Source: Acidobacteriaceae bacterium
GTDB lineage: Bacteria > Acidobacteriota > Terriglobia > Terriglobales > Acidobacteriaceae
Direction of reading: 5' to 3'
Assembly: GCA_003134655.1 (NCBI GenBank)
Contig: PLBY01000101.1
Location: 1-46,765, forward strand
Length of the DNA: 46,765 bases
In this document: positions 42,796 through 46,765 of the stretch, one piece after another
How positions within the stretch are numbered: the first letter of the stretch is position 1
How the letters are laid out: each line of letters opens with the position of its first letter
Translations under genes and position numbers: made by a program
Notes under the pieces: model-generated
Databases searched by the model: none
The model's input: the letters and a program-made list of their open reading frames with translations, nothing else
Told to the model about the DNA's origin: nothing

Positions 42796-43473
42796 ATGAT
42801 TCCTTACCTCATAATCGCTGTAGCCAGCTATTTGTTAGGATCAATCCCTTTCGGATATTTGCTGGTTAAGATTTTCAAGGGCGAAGATGTACGCATCAGC
42901 GGCAGCGGCAATATCGGCGCCACCAACGTTGCGCGTAAATCGCCAGCGCTTGGTGTTGCGACTCTGCTGCTTGACGCCGCAAAGGGTTTAGCTGCGGTTT
43001 TAGCGGGGAAGGTGCTGGTTAGCGGCGTGCATCCGCAGTTGATCATGACGATGGCGGCCTTTTTCGCCGTGTTTGGCCATCTGTTTCCGGTGTGGTTGAA
43101 ATTTCGCGGAGGCAAGGGCGTTGCGACCAGCCTCGGCGCTTTTATCTTGCTTACTCCCAAATCTATATTTTGCATGGTGGCGCTCTTTCTAATTCTTGCC
43201 TACGCTTTCCGTTACGTGTCGCTCGCGTCGGTCGCTGTGGCTGCAGCTTTTCCGCTTCTTGCCTGGGCATTTAAGGAGTACGCCGACTCGCGTCAACTAG
43301 TTCTAATCGCCTTGGTCTCCGCGCTCGTAATCTGGAAGCATCGACAAAACATCCGCCGCATCTCGGCGGGGAAGGAATCAAAGCTTGGGAAAAAGTCAGA
43401 AAGCAATTTGACGACAACATCAGCGCCAGACCCGAATGATAAGTCAGTAAAAATGGGAGTTACTCGCCAATGA
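42796..43473 (+). CDS. plsY: Acyl-phosphate:glycerol-3-phosphate acyltransferase
   Basis: 225 residues, five membrane helices. It transfers an acyl group from acyl phosphate to glycerol-3-phosphate, the first step of phospholipid synthesis. The three signature loops are present: LGSIPFGYL, ISGSGNIGATNVAR and WLKFRGGKGVATSLG. The C-terminal 30 residues are a hydrophilic extension. Its TGA overlaps the start of gpsA (ATGA), so the two are translationally coupled, and they work in sequence: GpsA makes the glycerol-3-phosphate that PlsY uses. Confidence 0.96.
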   Translation: MIPYLIIAVASYLLGSIPFGYLLVKIFKGEDVRISGSGNIGATNVARKSPALGVATLLLDAAKGLAAVLAGKVLVSGVHPQLIMTMAAFFAVFGHLFPVWLKFRGGKGVATSLGAFILLTPKSIFCMVALFLILAYAFRYVSLASVAVAAAFPLLAWAFKEYADSRQLVLIALVSALVIWKHRQNIRRISAGKESKLGKKSESNLTTTSAPDPNDKSVKMGVTRQ

Positions 43474-44495
43474 GCCGCATTGCCGTAATCGGAGCAGGCG
43501 CGTGGGGTACGGCCTTGGCGATTGTCCTGGGGCGTAAAGGAACGCATCAAATTCAACTTTGGGCTAACGAAACAGAAGTAATTGAGAGTATTTTGAAGCG
43601 TCGAATGAATGAGCGCTTCTTGCCCGGCTTTGTTCTGTCGGAATCCATTGCAGCCACAGGAGACTTACACGCTGCTCTCAACTCCGCAGAGATCGTTGTC
43701 AGCGTAATGCCCTCCCAGCATTGCCGACCTTTGTTCGAACGCATGGCGCCCTCGCTTCATAAGGAGATGCTTTTCGTCAGCTGCACAAAGGGTATTGAAG
43801 ATGGAACTTTGCTGCGGATGACAGAAGTGATTGCCGACGTCTTGCGAAAAAATAACTTTAATCCGGCTTTGGCAGCACTGAGTGGCCCATCTTTCGCGAA
43901 GGAGGTCGCACGAGGCGATCCCACCGCCGTCACTGTGGCGTCCCTTAGCGGAAAAGTCGCGAATGCCGTTCAGCACGCTTTCAACGACTCCCGCTTCCGG
44001 GTTTATACTAACGACGATGTCATCGGTGTGGAGCTGGGCGGTGCGCTGAAAAACATCATAGCCATCGCCGCCGGCGTTTGTGACGGCTTGGGCCTTGGTC
44101 ACAATTCTGTCGCCGCGCTGATCACGCGGGGTCTGGCGGAAATGGCGCGACTGGTCGTGGCCTGCGGCGGTCGTCTTGATACCATGGCTGGACTAGCCGG
44201 ATTGGGGGATTTGGTTCTAACCTGCACCGGTGATCTCTCGCGCAATCGCAGCGTCGGCGTTGAACTTGGCAAGGGCAGGAAACTGAGCGACATTATCGCG
44301 GACATGCGAGGCGCTGTCGCCGAAGGCGTTCTCACCACCCGGGCCGCAGTTGGCCTGGCGCATAAGAAAAAGGTCGAGATGCCGATCACCGAGCAGATGT
44401 TCGCTATTCTCGAAAACGGAAAACCACCGCAACAGGCTATTGAAGAACTGATGTCGCGGGCCGCGAAGTCTGAATTTAGTTCGCATCTCAAATAG
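43470..44495 (+). CDS. gpsA: Glycerol-3-phosphate dehydrogenase (NAD(P)+)
   Basis: 341 residues. It reduces dihydroxyacetone phosphate to sn-glycerol-3-phosphate. The N-terminal Rossmann motif is GAGAWGTALA (7-16); then SCTKGIEDGTL, LSGPSFAKEVARGDPTAVTVAS, and the catalytic Lys region GGALKNIIAIAAGVCDGLGLGHN with SVAALITRGLAEMARL. Length fits. It overlaps plsY by 4 bases at the start. Confidence 0.97.
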   Translation: MSRIAVIGAGAWGTALAIVLGRKGTHQIQLWANETEVIESILKRRMNERFLPGFVLSESIAATGDLHAALNSAEIVVSVMPSQHCRPLFERMAPSLHKEMLFVSCTKGIEDGTLLRMTEVIADVLRKNNFNPALAALSGPSFAKEVARGDPTAVTVASLSGKVANAVQHAFNDSRFRVYTNDDVIGVELGGALKNIIAIAAGVCDGLGLGHNSVAALITRGLAEMARLVVACGGRLDTMAGLAGLGDLVLTCTGDLSRNRSVGVELGKGRKLSDIIADMRGAVAEGVLTTRAAVGLAHKKKVEMPITEQMFAILENGKPPQQAIEELMSRAAKSEFSSHLK

Positions 44496-44553
44496 TGATT
44501 AGGGATCCCGTCGAGCTCGACGCAAAGTTGTGGGTCAAGAAGAATTATTAGTT

Positions 44554-46716
44554 ATGAGTAATGTTGTCGAGCTCCCAGAGATCATTGTTCAGTGGCCCGA
44601 GCCTCCGCGGCTGCTCGTGGAATGGTCGTCACCCTGGGAAGAATTTAAATCTGCCTTGCGTCCGGCGCTTCGTCGCTCCACTAAACCTCTCGCGGGAGAA
44701 GCGCCGATCGGAATATTTCCGTACCGGGGAATTCTAGTTTCCTGGTTGCTGGAATGCCTGCTGCTGATTGCCATTATTGTTCTGCCGTCGCGCTTTGCCA
44801 ACCTTCAGATTCCCGCTCTTCCGAGTCGTCAACAATTCGACGTCATTTACTACTCGGGCGACGAGCTCCCACAAACGAACGACCGCGGCGGAGCGCGGGC
44901 CGGTAAGACGGGACGTGCAGGGGGACAACAAGCCCAGCATCGTACCCAGGCTATTCGCGTGGCGCGTGGGGATAAGACGGTCGAAAAAGTGGTGGACGCG
45001 CCCAAAGTTAATCTGCCGCATTCCGATTCCGCAGTTGCCAATCTACTCGCCTTCAAGGCGAATCCAGGACCGCCGCCCGCTGAAGGCTTACATTCGTCTC
45101 TAACCGCGCCAACTTTGCCGGCGATGACCGTTGTTGCGCCATCACCGGAATTAAGTTCGTCGCCTAGCCGATCGATAAATGCGCCCGCAATAAACGTCGT
45201 CGCTCCTGCGCCCGAGGTTTCTACAAGCAATTCCCGCACCTCGCCAATATTGAGCGCCGCCATCGTCCCGCCCACACCGAATGTCTCGCGCGATAAAATG
45301 CGGATCTCTAATTCGCTTAATTCGCTCGCGCCGACGGTGGTCGCACCTGCTCCGCGAGAGACGCAACGGGACTTGGCCAGTGCGCGTGTTCCGCTGACAC
45401 AAACCGTCGATGTCGTCGCTCCGCCAGTATCTGCGCCGCGGCGCGACGTAACCTCCAACTCGAAGTTATCGCTTCCAGCTCCAGCCGTGGTTGCCCCGCC
45501 GCCATCCCAAGTGAGCCGCGAACTTAATAGTTGGGGAAGCACCTCCTCGGGAGACTTGCGCGCAAAGCCCGTTCCGCCGCCCCCGTCTGAGGCAGGAGGA
45601 TCGATGGCAAGAACAGGTGTTGGTCCTCTCAATCCGCAAGTTGTGCCATCACCCTCAAGCATTGAAGGATCAGGCGTCACCAAAAACGGTGCTAAAGGAA
45701 ACGACGGTCGCGCTCAATCCGCAGGGTCACTTGTCGGCTCCGCCGATATCGTGCCACCTCCTCCCGGATTGGGCGGCGGAAAGACCATCACTGGCAGCGG
45801 ACGAGGCAATAAGGGCGCAGGCGCGGGCAATCCGCTTGACCTGGGTTCTTCGGTCGCTCCGCCGGCCAAGGCTGGAGGCAATGCGGCGGGCGCCGGCGTA
45901 GTCGTTTCCAACCAGCCCGGCACAACAGTTGGATTGCCGAACCCAACCACTGGTGGATCGCTCTCCATGTCTCCAACCGGCACAGCCAAAAGCGGCGTCG
46001 GTGGGAGCGGCGGAGGCGCCGGCATCGGCAAAGGCAATGGCCCTGGAAGCGGACTGCAAGCCGAAGGATCAGGCGCGGGGAGAGAAGGCGCAGGACGACG
46101 CGGCTCCGATCCTAATGCACGCAGTGGCATCTCGCAGTATCCGGGAGCTGGCGGCGCTGGCACCGGGACCAGTGGCACTCCTGCGGTTCCCGGCGTGTCC
46201 GTCGAAGGCGGCACAACCACGGTCAACCTTCCAAGTTTCGGACCGCCCGGCGGCGAAGCGCCGTCAAACGGCCCCGGCCGCTCTTCCACCAACGCACACA
46301 AAGGATCGGGAATCACGATTGAAGCCACGCCGCGCTCCGGCGGAGCATTCGCTTATTACGACGTTCTAAAAGGCGATCGCAATTACTCCATTTACATTGA
46401 AACATCACTCGGCACAGCCGTGATGCAGTACGCTGATGCCGCGTCGGCTGCGCATCCCAGTTCAGTAAGCCTCACCGCTCCCGAACCCATGCGTAAGGAT
46501 CTCCCGCCCGGACTTCGCTCCACGCACGTCGTAATCGCATGTATCGTCGATCGCTCCGGGGATGTGAAAGACCTGAGAGTGCTCGAACCCGGGGCCGCCG
46601 AAACTACTTCGAAGATTTTGGTAGCTCTCCATAGCTGGAAATTTCGTCCCGCATTCCGCGGAGATGCGCCAACCGAGGTAAATGCAATTTTAGGATTCGG
46701 AATCGACACCCGCTAA
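44554..46716 (+). CDS. Large Pro/Gly-rich protein with TonB-type C-terminal domain
   Basis: 720 residues. An N-terminal cytoplasmic part is followed by a single membrane helix around residue 70 (LVSWLLECLLLIAIIVLP). A long extracytoplasmic region follows: first about six degenerate repeats containing VVAPxP (VVAPSPELSSS, VVAPAPEVSTS, VVAPAPRETQR and so on), then a Gly/Ser-rich low-complexity stretch (480-610). The last 90 residues match the TonB C-terminal domain (VIACIVDRSGDVKDLRVLEP, LHSWKFRPAFRGD). It thus may span the periplasm and link inner membrane to an outer-membrane partner. No ExbB/ExbD lies nearby. ATG 44554 or GTG 44530 may be the start. A 12-base palindrome GTCGAGCTCGAC (44510) lies upstream. 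Confidence 0.85.
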   Translation: MSNVVELPEIIVQWPEPPRLLVEWSSPWEEFKSALRPALRRSTKPLAGEAPIGIFPYRGILVSWLLECLLLIAIIVLPSRFANLQIPALPSRQQFDVIYYSGDELPQTNDRGGARAGKTGRAGGQQAQHRTQAIRVARGDKTVEKVVDAPKVNLPHSDSAVANLLAFKANPGPPPAEGLHSSLTAPTLPAMTVVAPSPELSSSPSRSINAPAINVVAPAPEVSTSNSRTSPILSAAIVPPTPNVSRDKMRISNSLNSLAPTVVAPAPRETQRDLASARVPLTQTVDVVAPPVSAPRRDVTSNSKLSLPAPAVVAPPPSQVSRELNSWGSTSSGDLRAKPVPPPPSEAGGSMARTGVGPLNPQVVPSPSSIEGSGVTKNGAKGNDGRAQSAGSLVGSADIVPPPPGLGGGKTITGSGRGNKGAGAGNPLDLGSSVAPPAKAGGNAAGAGVVVSNQPGTTVGLPNPTTGGSLSMSPTGTAKSGVGGSGGGAGIGKGNGPGSGLQAEGSGAGREGAGRRGSDPNARSGISQYPGAGGAGTGTSGTPAVPGVSVEGGTTTVNLPSFGPPGGEAPSNGPGRSSTNAHKGSGITIEATPRSGGAFAYYDVLKGDRNYSIYIETSLGTAVMQYADAASAAHPSSVSLTAPEPMRKDLPPGLRSTHVVIACIVDRSGDVKDLRVLEPGAAETTSKILVALHSWKFRPAFRGDAPTEVNAILGFGIDTR

Positions 46717-46742
46717 GCCATCCGTTCATCTCGAAATAACCG

Positions 46743-46765
46743 ATGGAGCGCCGGACGTCCCCGCC
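46743..46765 (+). repeat. ATGGAGCGCCGGACGTCCCC repeat, cut by window end
   Basis: Matches the first 23 bases of the repeat at 40787-40850 with one difference (GGGCGT versus GGACGT). The rest lies outside the window. Confidence 0.65.

Overview
The window looks like ordinary chromosome of a high-GC Gram-negative bacterium, most likely an acidobacterium (Acidobacteriota, Terriglobia/Koribacter-like). This is inference from gene content: a pyruvoyl-dependent arginine decarboxylase next to a deoxyhypusine-synthase-like gene, DUF2934 and HAF-repeat proteins, a DUF5715-like protein, a PEP-CTERM protein, a Ser/Thr kinase with TolB-like and TPR output, a three-subunit b558-type succinate dehydrogenase, and many interspersed hairpin repeats. 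There is no phage, plasmid, CRISPR or transposase gene.

Layout. 1-5.5 kb: small HMA-like protein, tRNA-Arg(ACG) with its own promoter, cNMP-binding-like protein, NicO-type metal transporter, PEP-CTERM protein with a clear terminator, and a small coiled-coil protein followed by a receiver/double-PilZ protein. 5.5-10 kb: a strongly structured intergenic segment (possible small RNA), a polytopic PTPS-related/YfhO-like membrane protein, rdgB overlapping a HAD phosphatase, a 40-codon candidate gene, and a left-handed beta-helix acyltransferase. 10-13.5 kb: sdhCAB with a good promoter and a long inverted repeat between sdhA and sdhB. 13.5-21 kb: M15-like DUF5715 protein, P-loop kinase, secreted M19 dipeptidase, a secreted and a cytoplasmic cyclophilin, and the large Ser/Thr kinase. 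21-25 kb: PIN toxin/antitoxin pair with operator-like direct repeats inside its promoter, a small membrane protein, then mdh and icd. 25-31 kb: secreted bactofilin-like repeat protein, outer-membrane-like protein, glutathione peroxidase, an unknown secreted protein and glnA. 31-38.5 kb: LysR regulator overlapping a POTRA-only protein, small secreted protein, arginine decarboxylase, DUF2934, HAF protein, deoxyhypusine-synthase-like protein, HEAT-like protein. 38.5-46.7 kb: aguB-aguA, cinA-thpR, plsY-gpsA and a giant Pro/Gly-rich protein with a TonB C-terminal domain.

How the genes fit together. Central metabolism is represented by sdhCAB, mdh, icd and glnA (TCA cycle and ammonium assimilation). 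A polyamine route is nearly complete within 7 kb: arginine decarboxylase makes agmatine, agmatine deiminase makes N-carbamoylputrescine, its amidase makes putrescine, and the deoxyhypusine-synthase-like enzyme may use putrescine or spermidine. Phospholipid initiation is covered by gpsA and plsY. Envelope proteins (POTRA, TonB-like, beta-barrel-like, peptidases, prolyl isomerases) are numerous.

The most distinctive signal is a set of short interspersed repeats, each built of one or two perfect hairpins. They sit mostly between genes, but one is in frame inside agmatine deiminase and one forms the C-terminus of a kinase. I did not find a defence island or an obviously undescribed multi-gene machine.
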